DNA of 32,500 nucleotides. Origin: Desulfosporosinus meridiei DSM 13257. Lineage in GTDB: Bacteria; Bacillota; Desulfitobacteriia; Desulfitobacteriales; Desulfitobacteriaceae. The DNA is taken from the NCBI RefSeq assembly GCF_000231385.2, contig NC_018515.1, positions 107,501 through 140,000 on the forward strand, in the 5' to 3' direction. Shown piece by piece: positions 1 to 8,270 of the stretch (positions are counted from its first letter, which is position 1; each line of letters opens with the position of its first letter). A program made the translations under genes and the position numbers. The notes beneath the pieces were generated by a model. The model ran no database searches, was not told the origin of the DNA, and worked only from the letters and a program-made list of their open reading frames with translations.

Positions 1-1402
<1,402 letters not shown>

Positions 1403-1503
1403 AATCGAGACGCTAGGTGAGTGGCTCAAATTCTTAGACAATACTAGATAGACTCTGTGCAGTTTTGAGAGAACAGCAATCGAAAGAAAGCGATATCTCA
1501 GAC

Positions 1504-1620
1504 ATCTGGTGATTATGCCGGAGGGGTTCCACCCGTTCCCATACCGAACACGGAAGTTAAGACCTCCAGGGCCGATGATACTTGGGGCATAGCCCCTGGG
1601 AAAGTAGGTCATCGCCAGGT
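1504..1620 (+). rRNA. 5S ribosomal RNA
   Basis: The 117-nt 5S rRNA starts ATCTGGTGA and ends TCGCCAGGT, and these ends pair to form helix I. The conserved loop CCGAACACGGAAGTTAAG is present around 1544-1561. It is the last gene of the rRNA operon and is followed within 10 nt by a hairpin terminator. Ends are good to one or two bases. Confidence 0.95.
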
Positions 1621-1627
1621 AACACAC

Positions 1628-1664
1628 AAAGAAAGGCCATCTCTGAATGAGGTGGTCTTTCTTT
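1628..1664 (+). terminator. terminator of the rRNA operon
   Basis: A 16-bp stem (AAAGAAAGGCCATCTC with GAGGTGGTCTTTCTTT, two G.U pairs) encloses a short loop and begins 8 nt after the 5S gene. The 3' arm itself ends in CTTTCTTT, which supplies the U-rich run. Confidence 0.8.
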
Positions 1665-1697
1665 AGGTTGGTCCTTCCACCTCATCTGGGGGTGTCT

Positions 1698-1725
1698 TAA
1701 ATTCGCCGACACGTCGGCAAATTTA
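1698..1725. repeat. 13-bp inverted repeat with a 2-nt gap
   Basis: TAAATTCGCCGAC at 1698-1710 is followed after two bases by GTCGGCAAATTTA at 1713-1725, with one non-paired position. The near-perfect palindrome lies between the rRNA terminator and the paired hairpins. It could be a REP-like end, a protein site or a mobile-element remnant; the sequence does not decide. Confidence 0.55.
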
Positions 1726-1744
1726 GGGAGTCGGATTCCACGAT

Positions 1745-1840
1745 CCACACTGCAGGAGTCTGGGTTACGAGTGGCAGTGTGGAGAAAAGCTCGTCCGCTT
1801 TTCGTCACATTGCAGGAGTTTTACGTAATGAGTGTGTGGC
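1745..1840 (+). repeat. three consecutive hairpins; outer two are related copies
   Basis: Hairpin 1 (1745-1782) has a 9-bp stem CCACACTGC/GCAGTGTGG. Hairpin 2 (1784-1803) has stem GAAAAGC/GCTTTTC. Hairpin 3 (1804-1840) has a 7-bp stem with G.U pairs. Hairpins 1 and 3 share TGCAGGAGT (1751-1759 and 1811-1819) followed by TTACG, so they look like a diverged duplication. More small stems continue to about 1975, for example GCGTT/AACGC at 1922-1949. No convincing reading frame crosses the region. A structured RNA or a palindromic repeat unit is the best reading. Confidence 0.5.
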
Positions 1841-2053
1841 GAAAGGCACCCTAGCTATGGGGTATATGAGATTGGGTGGTAGGTTGTTGCCGGGTAATAC
1901 TCTTCTTCAGCGCCTAGCATGCGTTAAGAGCCTTGTGAGACAAAACGCTTACGAGTCGGGGGCGAAACCCTAAGAAGTTATCTTAACACGAATCAGGTAG
2001 TTGTTAATCTTACGATATAATTAAGTGGATTTAACAAGACTTATTAATCATAA

Positions 2054-2261
2054 TTGAATATTAAGGAACCAGGTTGGGACTTGGGTCCAAAACCCCAGGG
2101 GCAATTCATTAAAAAAAGCGGTCTTGTTTATTCTGTCTAGAGAAGAAGAGCCGTTTTGCCTTAATCTATATAGAAGTAGAATGTGGGATATATGCAACAA
2201 GGACTTACAAAGGTTGGAACAGCTAAATACTCTATCTGGTTCTGCCATTGATTGGACATAA
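2054..2261 (+). pseudogene. possible frameshifted coding remnant, unknown family
   Basis: Two overlapping short frames read as protein-like sequence. The first (2054-2140, TTG start, 28 codons before TAG) contains WDLGPKPQGQFIKKSG. The second, one base out of phase, runs from about 2136 to the stop at 2259-2261 and contains REEEPFCLNLYRSRMWDIC and then DLQRLEQLN. A single +1 shift near 2135 would join them into one chain of about 69 residues. No Shine-Dalgarno site is evident and I do not recognise the family, so this may be chance. Confidence 0.2.
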
Positions 2262-2313
2262 CCGTCACTGATATAATAATGGCATAAAAGATTATTATAA
2301 TGGACTCAATGTA

Positions 2314-2356
2314 TTAGGCAAGAAAACGTCTCCATAGAAGACATATTCTTGCCTAA
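2314..2356. other. long hairpin with a symmetric internal loop
   Basis: TTAGGCAAGAA at 2314-2324 pairs with TTCTTGCCTAA at 2346-2356. Inside, GTCT pairs with AGAC across a 3x3 internal loop. It lies 35 nt beyond the stop codon of the minus-strand zinc-finger gene and could end its transcript, but neither side has a strong T-run. A protein-binding site or repeat end is also possible. Confidence 0.5.
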
Positions 2357-2391
2357 ATTCAGATGGTTTTTAATTACGTCATGATGAGCAT

Positions 2392-2520
2392 TTACAAATT
2401 TGATGATAGTTGATCGGAGTGTTTTTCTTTTTCATGTAAACTTGCGTCATAACCAAAACGAAACTTTTGGCCACAATAGGAACAATGAACAAATTTACCA
2501 TCTTGTGACGGTACTGGCAT
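2392..2520 (-). CDS. 42-aa C2H2 zinc-finger mini-protein
   Basis: The minus strand encodes 42 residues from an ATG at 2520-2518 to TAA at 2394-2392. The start is fixed by the Shine-Dalgarno site AAGGAGGTG, whose AGGAGG core lies 9 nt upstream. Residues 13-34 form a classical C2H2 finger: Cys13 and Cys16, Phe20, Leu28, His29 and His34, i.e. C-X2-C-X12-H-X4-H with the hydrophobic core positions in place. A short acidic and polar tail follows. C2H2 fingers are normally eukaryotic. In bacteria they occur in Ros/MucR-type regulators and as short single-finger proteins of unknown role, and this belongs with the latter by size. Zinc binding is inferred from the ligands; nucleic-acid binding is only possible. 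It is transcribed divergently from the small membrane protein at 2635. Confidence 0.75.
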   Translation of the reverse strand: MPVPSQDGKFVHCSYCGQKFRFGYDASLHEKEKHSDQLSSNL

Positions 2521-2634
2521 ACTGCCCCACCTCCTTGCCCGCGATTTTACCCAATTTTAAATGTTTTTATACTTTTTCTAAAAAATTGTGGAACATTAGG
2601 AATCACTTCATAAAATAATATGAGGTGATGAATG

Positions 2635-2952
2635 ATGTGGCGCAAATGGGCCAGAATGGTTAGCTTGGAAATGGAATGGATGAAAAGGGACATAATACGT
2701 CGGTGGCGCTTGGATACTCCTATAGGTGTAATGGGTATACTATTGCTGGTTTCGGTGATTTTGCTTTTTATTGTTATCGGCGGCGGATTTGCTTATATTT
2801 TTCGTTTGTTTGTTCCATGGGTCTCTGGCGCACGTGTAGGAGATGTTTATTGGTATTCATTAGGGCTTGGAATAAAAGTAAGCTTTTTGTTATTATTGTT
2901 TATTGGTTCACTGGTAATGTTCTTTTTACTTAAAATTAATGAACGGCGCTAA
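2635..2952 (+). CDS. small two-span membrane protein, unknown function
   Basis: This encodes 105 residues. Two adjacent ATG codons occur (2632 and 2635). The Shine-Dalgarno sequence AGGTG at 2623-2627 is better spaced (7 nt) for the second. The first 30 residues are basic and rich in Trp, Arg and Met. A long hydrophobic segment spans about residues 31-58 and a second about 78-98, ending in a charged tail KINERR. The positive N-terminus and tail suggest both ends are cytoplasmic. I do not recognise the family. It stands alone, divergent from the zinc-finger gene and about 330 nt before the glycosyltransferase, with no terminator visible between. It is likely real because of its ribosome-binding site and coherent membrane topology. 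Confidence 0.6.
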   Translation: MWRKWARMVSLEMEWMKRDIIRRWRLDTPIGVMGILLLVSVILLFIVIGGGFAYIFRLFVPWVSGARVGDVYWYSLGLGIKVSFLLLLFIGSLVMFFLLKINERR

Positions 2953-3287
2953 TCTTATAAATTTGTTGGAGTCGAAAATACATAAGCGCTAAAAATTGTC
3001 TAACAAAATTAGATAAAAGCTCTCACTAATTAGCTATGCATTTCGAAACCTTTACTAATTTGGATGAAGAAAAAGTATGCTGCTTTATACGCATCCATCT
3101 ATTTCTTTATAAATGCTTTGCATTTTGAGATAATTAGCCCTATCATGGTTCTAAGTATAGCTATACTTAAATAATACTTAATTACATACACTAAGTGGAC
3201 AAACTGTCTATAATTGTCGTATCTATTATCTTGCATAGGGGCCATTCCTATGTTAAAATTTTATGGGTTAAGAAAGGGGTTGAATCT
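2953..3287. other. AT-rich intergenic stretch before the glycosyltransferase gene
   Basis: These 335 nt are AT-rich and hold no gene I can support. A short imperfect stem (GGATG at 3062-3066 with CATCC) is visible, and a 36-codon frame at 3064-3174 lacks a ribosome-binding site. A GTG at 3195 is in frame with the glycosyltransferase but has no Shine-Dalgarno sequence. Confidence 0.5.
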
Positions 3288-4565
3288 GTGGATTTATCTG
3301 GAATCACGGGCACACAGATTTTTAATGTCATTATGGTGCCAGTTCAAGTTATCATTATATTTTTAACCTTCTATTATTTTGTGCTTTCAATGTTTGGACT
3401 TTACAGGAAAAAAGAGATTAAGATACATACGCCAGAGAAGAGTTTTGCGATAGTGGTAGCGGCACATAATGAGGAAGCTGTTATTGGCCCACTAGTTGAG
3501 AATTTACTTCAGCTTAACTATCCCCGAGAATTGTACGATATTTTTGTGGTTGCAGACAATTGTACTGATAAGACCTCTTTAATAGCAAAGAACGCCGGAG
3601 CTATTGTACATCGTCGCTTCAATACTGAGAAGCGCGGAAAAGGGTACGCCTTAGAGTGGATGTTTTATCGCTTGTTTAAGATGGAACGTCAGTATGACGC
3701 AATAGTAATTTTTGATGCAGATAATCTAGTTAAGGAAAACTTTCTATTCGAAATGAATAGCAAGCTTTGCCAAGGGCATAAAATTGTTCAATGCTATCTC
3801 GATTCTAAGAATCCATTTGATACTTGGGTTACAAACACATTTTCAATTGCATTTTGGGTAACTAATCGAATGCTGCAGCTAGCCAGATTTAACACAGGTC
3901 GCCTTTCAAATGTGTTGGGTGGAACAGGTATGTGCATTTCTACAGACGTTCTGAAAGAATTTGGATGGGGGGCCACCTCCTTAACGGAAGACCTCGAATT
4001 CAGTATGAAGGCTCTTTCTCATGGTATTAAGACAACTTGGGCACATGATGCAGTTGTATATGATGAAAAGCCATTAACATTTGTTCAAGCTTGGCATCAG
4101 CGGAAACGTTGGGCCCAGGGGCAGGTTGATGTAGCCGGACGTTACTTTTTTCCTCTCATAATCAAGGGTATAAGAGAGAAGAAAATAATGTATTTGGATG
4201 CGGCAATTCACCTCTTTCAACCAGCACTTGTAATGATTGCCACCTTTTTCATGTTAACCAATCTGATAGACGCCTTTCAGCCCCAATACACTCATGTGTT
4301 CACCTTGGTAATGCCTTGGACAGGGTGGCAAATTTTGTCCGCTTTCCAATACTTATATCCGGTTGCGGCATTAGCTCTTGATCGTCTACCTTGGCGAGCC
4401 TATGTGGGGCTTATTCTATATCCAATCTTTATCTATAGTTGGATTCCTATTGTGTTTTTAGGGTTTATAAATCGTAAGGATAAGCAGTGGTCACATACGA
4501 AGCATACACGCTCACTCAGTATTGAAGAAGTTGTGGTTAAACAGAAAAAAGTTTCGTCGAATTAA
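3288..4565 (+). CDS. family 2 glycosyltransferase, processive synthase type
   Basis: This 425-residue membrane glycosyltransferase of the GT2 family (cellulose/hyaluronan/poly-GlcNAc synthase-like) would transfer a sugar from a nucleotide-sugar at the cytoplasmic face and may push the product through the membrane. One N-terminal span lies at residues 11-37. The GT-A fold shows VVAAHNEE at 56-63, Asp90 in VADNCTD, the metal-binding DAD at 143-145, the acceptor acid in TEDLEF (Asp235), and QRKRW at 271-275, the Q-x-x-R-W signature of processive enzymes. At least three hydrophobic segments follow between residues 300 and 400. The start is GTG 3288, because AGAAAGGGG lies about 8 nt upstream; an in-frame GTG at 3195 would add 31 poorly supported residues. 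It is single-gene, with a hairpin at 4639 downstream. The substrate cannot be read from sequence. Confidence 0.85.
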   Translation: MDLSGITGTQIFNVIMVPVQVIIIFLTFYYFVLSMFGLYRKKEIKIHTPEKSFAIVVAAHNEEAVIGPLVENLLQLNYPRELYDIFVVADNCTDKTSLIAKNAGAIVHRRFNTEKRGKGYALEWMFYRLFKMERQYDAIVIFDADNLVKENFLFEMNSKLCQGHKIVQCYLDSKNPFDTWVTNTFSIAFWVTNRMLQLARFNTGRLSNVLGGTGMCISTDVLKEFGWGATSLTEDLEFSMKALSHGIKTTWAHDAVVYDEKPLTFVQAWHQRKRWAQGQVDVAGRYFFPLIIKGIREKKIMYLDAAIHLFQPALVMIATFFMLTNLIDAFQPQYTHVFTLVMPWTGWQILSAFQYLYPVAALALDRLPWRAYVGLILYPIFIYSWIPIVFLGFINRKDKQWSHTKHTRSLSIEEVVVKQKKVSSN

Positions 4566-4829
4566 CCTCAAGTAGGCTTAATTTAAACATTTGCGTTTGC
4601 AACATCGTTTAGTACTGTTAAATTGTTACCTGGAATATAGAAGGAGGTCTGTACAGACCTTCTTCTAGTATTACATGGGTGAATGATTAAGCACGAGCAC
4701 GGACTAATACAGCCTCATGGAAATATTCCTTTTTTAATTTGGCAAGTAGAGCCAAGTCTTAGTGGAATTTGGTCAAAAGTTATTCGAATTGAAAAGAAAA
4801 ATTTAATATAAATATTTTTAAAAAAGCCT
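4566..4829. other. intergenic region between glycosyltransferase and tRNA operon
   Basis: No gene is supported here. The stretch contains the glycosyltransferase terminator hairpin at 4639-4666 and then AT-rich DNA leading into the tRNA promoter. Confidence 0.5.
4639..4666 (+). terminator. hairpin after the glycosyltransferase gene
   Basis: AGAAGGAGGTCTG and CAGACCTTCTTCT form a 13-bp stem with one G.U pair and a 2-nt apex, 73 nt after the stop codon. No T-run follows (AGTATTA), so intrinsic termination is likely but not certain. Confidence 0.55.
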
Positions 4830-4858
4830 TTGACACAATGCCGTTTTTTGTGTATACT
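4830..4858 (+). promoter_or_regulatory. sigma-A promoter of the tRNA operon
   Basis: TTGACA at 4830-4835 and TATACT at 4853-4858 are separated by 17 nt. The first tRNA begins 17 nt after the -10 box, so this should drive the whole seven-tRNA cluster. Confidence 0.85.
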
Positions 4859-4875
4859 GATAATCGTCAGTTCTC

Positions 4876-4951
<76 letters not shown>

Positions 4952-4972
4952 GTATTGATTTGGTTGTAAGAT

Positions 4973-5048
4973 GGCCCCGTGGTGTAGTGGTCAACATGCC
5001 TGCCTGTCACGCAGGAGATCGTCGGTTCAAGTCCGATCGGGGTCGCCA
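4973..5048 (+). tRNA. tRNA-Asp (anticodon GTC)
   Basis: The 76-nt cloverleaf has acceptor GGCCCCG/CGGGGTC, anticodon stem CCTGC/GCAGG with loop CTGTCAC (anticodon GTC), discriminator G and encoded CCA. It lies 21 nt after tRNA-Val. Confidence 0.95.
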
Positions 5049-5091
5049 TATTTTATAACACGATAGTAAAATCTATCAACATCCTCGATTT

Positions 5092-5167
<76 letters not shown>

Positions 5168-5168
5168 T

Positions 5169-5243
5169 GCGGGTGTAACTCAGTGGTAGAGTGTCACCTT
5201 GCCAAGGTGAAAGTCGCGAGTTCGAATCTCGTCACCCGCTCCA
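5169..5243 (+). tRNA. tRNA-Gly (anticodon GCC)
   Basis: The 75-nt cloverleaf has acceptor GCGGGTG/CACCCGC and anticodon loop TTGCCAA (anticodon GCC), with encoded CCA. Only one base separates it from tRNA-Phe. Confidence 0.95.
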
Positions 5244-5252
5244 ATAACCAAT

Positions 5253-5327
<75 letters not shown>

Positions 5328-5335
5328 ATTCATTT

Positions 5336-5423
5336 GCCGATGTGGCGTAACTGGCAGACGCACGGGACTTAAAATCCCGCGGACTTAACATCCGTACCGG
5401 TTCGATTCCGGTCATCGGCACCA
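5336..5423 (+). tRNA. tRNA-Leu (anticodon TAA)
   Basis: This 88-nt class II tRNA has the long variable arm CGGACTTAACATCCG, anticodon stem CGGGA/TCCCG with loop CTTAAAA (anticodon TAA, reads TTA) and encoded CCA. Confidence 0.95.
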
Positions 5424-5426
5424 TAT

Positions 5427-5503
5427 GGGTTTGTAGCTCAGCTGGTTAGAGTACCGCGTTGACATCGCGGGGGTCGGAGGTTCGAGTCCTCTCAAACCCA
5501 CCA
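5427..5503 (+). tRNA. tRNA-Val (anticodon GAC)
   Basis: The 77-nt cloverleaf has acceptor GGGTTTG/CAAACCC, anticodon stem CCGCG/CGCGG with loop TTGACAT (anticodon GAC) and encoded CCA. It is the second valine isoacceptor and closes the cluster. No clear terminator follows. Confidence 0.95.
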
Positions 5504-5649
5504 TATGAAACTAAGGTTTATAATCACATAGACCTATCTGTCAAGAAAAAGAGCATTACATTACTCATTGATTTAGGTCAATGGGTAATTTTATTTTGCA
5601 ACTCTAGATTATTAGCTAATCAACATGGTCAAGGAAAGAAGGTGGTTTT

Positions 5650-7101
5650 ATGCATTCACATCAACAAAGCAAGGCACCTATTTATGAGGCTTTGCTAAAG
5701 TACAAATCAATGCGTGTAGTACCATTTGACGTACCGGGACATAAGCAAGGCAAAGGAAACCCGGAGCTTACAGAGTTTTTGGGGGAGAAATGTCTTTCGG
5801 TAGATGTTAATTCCATGAAACCGCTGGATAACCTTGTCCATCCAGTCTCAGTTATTAAAGAAGCTGAGGAGCTTGCGGCGGATGCTTTCGGTGCTCATCA
5901 TGCCTTCTTCATGGTTAATGGTACCACATCGGCGGTTCAAGCAATGATTATGAGTGTCTGCAAACAGGGCGATAAAGTAATTATGCCGCGGAATGTCCAC
6001 AGAAGTGCTATCAATGCTCTTATCATTAGTGGAGCTATTCCCGTTTATGTAAACCCTGGCGTTAATAAAAAGCTGGGAATCCCCTTGGGTATGTCAATTA
6101 ACGATGTTCAAAAAGCCATTGCGGAGCATCCGGATGCGAAAGCAATCTTTATAAATAACCCAACCTACTACGGAATTTGCTCTGATCTGAAGACCATAAC
6201 AGAACTTGCTCATCGCCACAATATGTATGTTTTAGTCGATGAAGCCCATGGTTCACACTTCTACTTCGGAGATAACTTGCCAATCAGTGCTATGGCAGCC
6301 GGAGCTGATATGGCAGCAGTTAGTATGCACAAAACAGGCGGATCCCTGACCCAAAGTTCTTTTTTGTTAAAAGGAGAGCGTCTGAACACGGGTCATGTAC
6401 GACAAACGATTAATTTAACTCAAACCACCAGCGGTTCATATCTGCTGCTTTCTTCATTGGATATTTCCAGAAGGAACTTAGCCCTAGGCGGTAAGAGTAT
6501 CTTCGAAAAGGCCTCTGCTCTTGCTCATTATGCCCGGGAGGAAATTAATAAAATTGGCGGCTACTACGCTTTTTCTACGGAACTAATTAATGGGGATTCG
6601 GTATACGACTTTGACCATACCAAGCTTTCTGTCCATACCCGCGAGATAGGTCTGGCCGGAATCGAAGTTTACGACATTTTGCGCGACGATTATGGAATTC
6701 AAATTGAGTTGGGTGATATCGGAAACATTCTTGCCATAATTTCTGTTGGTGACCGTGCCCTGGCCTTGGAGCGTCTAGTTTCATCATTATCCGAAATAAA
6801 AAGATTATATACAAAAGATAAATCGGGAATGCTTGATCATGAGTATATTAATCCGGAGGTTGTGATGGCACCGCAGAAAGCCTTCTACTCCAACCAACGT
6901 TCTGTAGCTATTGAAGACAGTACAGGCTATATAAGCGGCGAGTTTGTCATGTGTTATCCCCCAGGTATTCCGATTTTAGCGCCTGGGGAACGGATAACTG
7001 AGGAAATCATCGATTATATCGCTTATGCAAAGTCTAAAGGCAGTTCCCTGACAGGCACGGAAGACATGTCCATTGAAAATATTAGAGTACTGGAGGAATA
7101 G
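5650..7101 (+). CDS. speA: Orn/Lys/Arg decarboxylase, probably arginine decarboxylase
   Basis: This 483-residue PLP enzyme of the fold-type I Orn/Lys/Arg decarboxylase family (short Bacillus SpeA type) would remove CO2 from a basic amino acid to make agmatine, cadaverine or putrescine. The family landmarks are FDVPGHKQGKG near residues 26-36, MVNGTTSAVQAMIMS in the cofactor domain, VDEAHGSHF, and the PLP lysine Lys228 in SMHKTGGSLTQSS. The C-terminal domain contains YPPGIPILAPGE. The length is normal. ATG 5650 follows AAGGTGG. The stop is two bases before speE, whose Shine-Dalgarno site lies inside this gene, so the two are translationally coupled. The pairing with spermidine synthase argues for a biosynthetic role. 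No agmatinase gene is in the window, so arginine specificity is inferred from similarity to Bacillus SpeA. Confidence 0.85.
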   Translation: MHSHQQSKAPIYEALLKYKSMRVVPFDVPGHKQGKGNPELTEFLGEKCLSVDVNSMKPLDNLVHPVSVIKEAEELAADAFGAHHAFFMVNGTTSAVQAMIMSVCKQGDKVIMPRNVHRSAINALIISGAIPVYVNPGVNKKLGIPLGMSINDVQKAIAEHPDAKAIFINNPTYYGICSDLKTITELAHRHNMYVLVDEAHGSHFYFGDNLPISAMAAGADMAAVSMHKTGGSLTQSSFLLKGERLNTGHVRQTINLTQTTSGSYLLLSSLDISRRNLALGGKSIFEKASALAHYAREEINKIGGYYAFSTELINGDSVYDFDHTKLSVHTREIGLAGIEVYDILRDDYGIQIELGDIGNILAIISVGDRALALERLVSSLSEIKRLYTKDKSGMLDHEYINPEVVMAPQKAFYSNQRSVAIEDSTGYISGEFVMCYPPGIPILAPGERITEEIIDYIAYAKSKGSSLTGTEDMSIENIRVLEE

Positions 7102-7103
7102 CA

Positions 7104-7958
7104 ATGGAATTATGGTATACCGAACAACACACGGAAAATGTCCGTTTTTCGATAAAGGTAGATAAGTGTCTCTATACAGACCAAAGTGAGTTTCAGAGAA
7201 TCGATGTCTTCCACTCTATGGAGTTTGGCAATTTCTTTACCCTTGACGGATTGATGATGGTTACGGAAAAAGATGAGTTTATTTATCATGATATGATCGT
7301 CCATGTTCCGATGGCAACCAATCTTAATATAAAAAATGTTTTAGTCATTGGGGCAGGAGACGGCGGAACAGTCAGAGAACTCACTCGCTACAATACCATT
7401 GAAAAAATTGATATGGTAGAAATCGATAAAATGGTGGTAGATGTCTGCAGAAAATATTTTCCCCAGACGGCCTGTAAGCTGGATGACCCAAGAGTACAGC
7501 TTTATTTTGAGGACGGACTGAAATTTGTTCGGTCTAAGGAAAACTCTTATGACCTAATTATTGTTGATTCAACGGATCCTTTTGGTCCGGGGGAAGGGCT
7601 GTTCACTAAAGAATTCTATGGGAACTGCTATAAGGCGTTGAAGGAAGATGGTATTCTGGTTAACCAACATGAAAGTCCCTATTATCAGGAGTATGCCAAA
7701 TCCATGCAGAGAGCCCATAAACGTATTAGCGAGCTTTTCCCGGTTTGCAGAGTTTATCAAGCCCATATTCCAAGTTACCCGTCAGGGCATTGGCTGTTTG
7801 GCTTTGCTTCTAAAACCTATGATCCCTTAATTGACATAGATCAGCAAGCATGGAACAGCCTCGGACTTACGACAAAGTATTACAACACTGAAATTCACAA
7901 AGGTTGTTTTGCCCTGCCAAACTATGTCCTAGAATTACTGGCTAACGCCGGTGAGTGA
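7104..7958 (+). CDS. speE: spermidine synthase
   Basis: This 284-residue polyamine aminopropyltransferase would transfer the aminopropyl group of decarboxylated S-adenosylmethionine to putrescine, giving spermidine and methylthioadenosine in the cytosol. The N-terminus WYTEQHTENVRFSIKV matches the SpeE family. The nucleotide site is GAGDGG at residues 83-88, followed by the acid in DMVEID (about 103-108), the catalytic DSTD at 155-158 with GPGEGLFTKEFY, and PSYPSGHW near the substrate pocket. The length fits the bacterial enzyme. GGAGG lies 7 nt before the ATG, within the end of the decarboxylase gene. No S-adenosylmethionine decarboxylase gene is in the window, so the aminopropyl donor must come from elsewhere. 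Confidence 0.93.
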   Translation: MELWYTEQHTENVRFSIKVDKCLYTDQSEFQRIDVFHSMEFGNFFTLDGLMMVTEKDEFIYHDMIVHVPMATNLNIKNVLVIGAGDGGTVRELTRYNTIEKIDMVEIDKMVVDVCRKYFPQTACKLDDPRVQLYFEDGLKFVRSKENSYDLIIVDSTDPFGPGEGLFTKEFYGNCYKALKEDGILVNQHESPYYQEYAKSMQRAHKRISELFPVCRVYQAHIPSYPSGHWLFGFASKTYDPLIDIDQQAWNSLGLTTKYYNTEIHKGCFALPNYVLELLANAGE

Positions 7959-7987
7959 AAAAAATAAAACTTGTTATTTTTTCTAGA

Positions 7988-8029
7988 GATGATAGCTGTC
8001 AGTGAGACGATGATAGCTGTCAGTGAGAC
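7988..8029. repeat. perfect tandem duplication of a 21-bp unit
   Basis: Two identical 21-bp units (beginning GATGATAGC and ending GTGAGAC) lie head to tail at 7988-8008 and 8009-8029, 29 nt after the speE stop. The region 7959-8270 has no gene; it holds this repeat, the palindrome at 8066 and the approach to ytxC. Origin unknown. Confidence 0.8.
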
Positions 8030-8065
8030 GTAGTAATTATAAATAGTCTATTTTCGATAACGCGT

Positions 8066-8116
8066 AACGGGGACGATCCTTTTGAAACATAATTGTTTTA
8101 AAGGATCGTCCCCGTT
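8066..8116. repeat. REP-like long palindrome, may terminate speAE
   Basis: AACGGGGACGATCCTTT at 8066-8082 has a perfect reverse complement at 8100-8116, and pairing continues inward for about seven more bases to a tiny loop. The GGGGACGATCC arm resembles the palindromes associated with REP-type (IS200/IS605-like) transposases in Firmicutes. That kinship is my inference, and no transposase is nearby. The hairpin may also end the speA-speE transcript. Confidence 0.6.
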
Positions 8117-8270
8117 TATAATATTTGTCTTAAAGATAGAATCAAAATTTGAATTTATGGAAATATTAAGGAATGTCCAATGTATTTTTAAAAATTAAAA
8201 GTACTAATAGATTGGCCCAACCGAAATATGGCTTGAGTAAGGTCATATACTCTACTATGGAGGGGTGCCA

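Noticed and set aside
2400-2618. 72-codon plus-strand frame
   Set aside because: It is antisense to the zinc-finger mini-gene, has no ribosome-binding site, and its composition looks random.
3064-3174. 36-codon frame with a hydrophobic, membrane-peptide-like sequence
   Set aside because: There is no Shine-Dalgarno sequence before its ATG, and AT-rich DNA readily gives such frames. Noted only in case relatives conserve it.
7988-8029. CRISPR array
   Set aside because: There are only two units, directly adjacent, with no spacers and no cas genes in the window.
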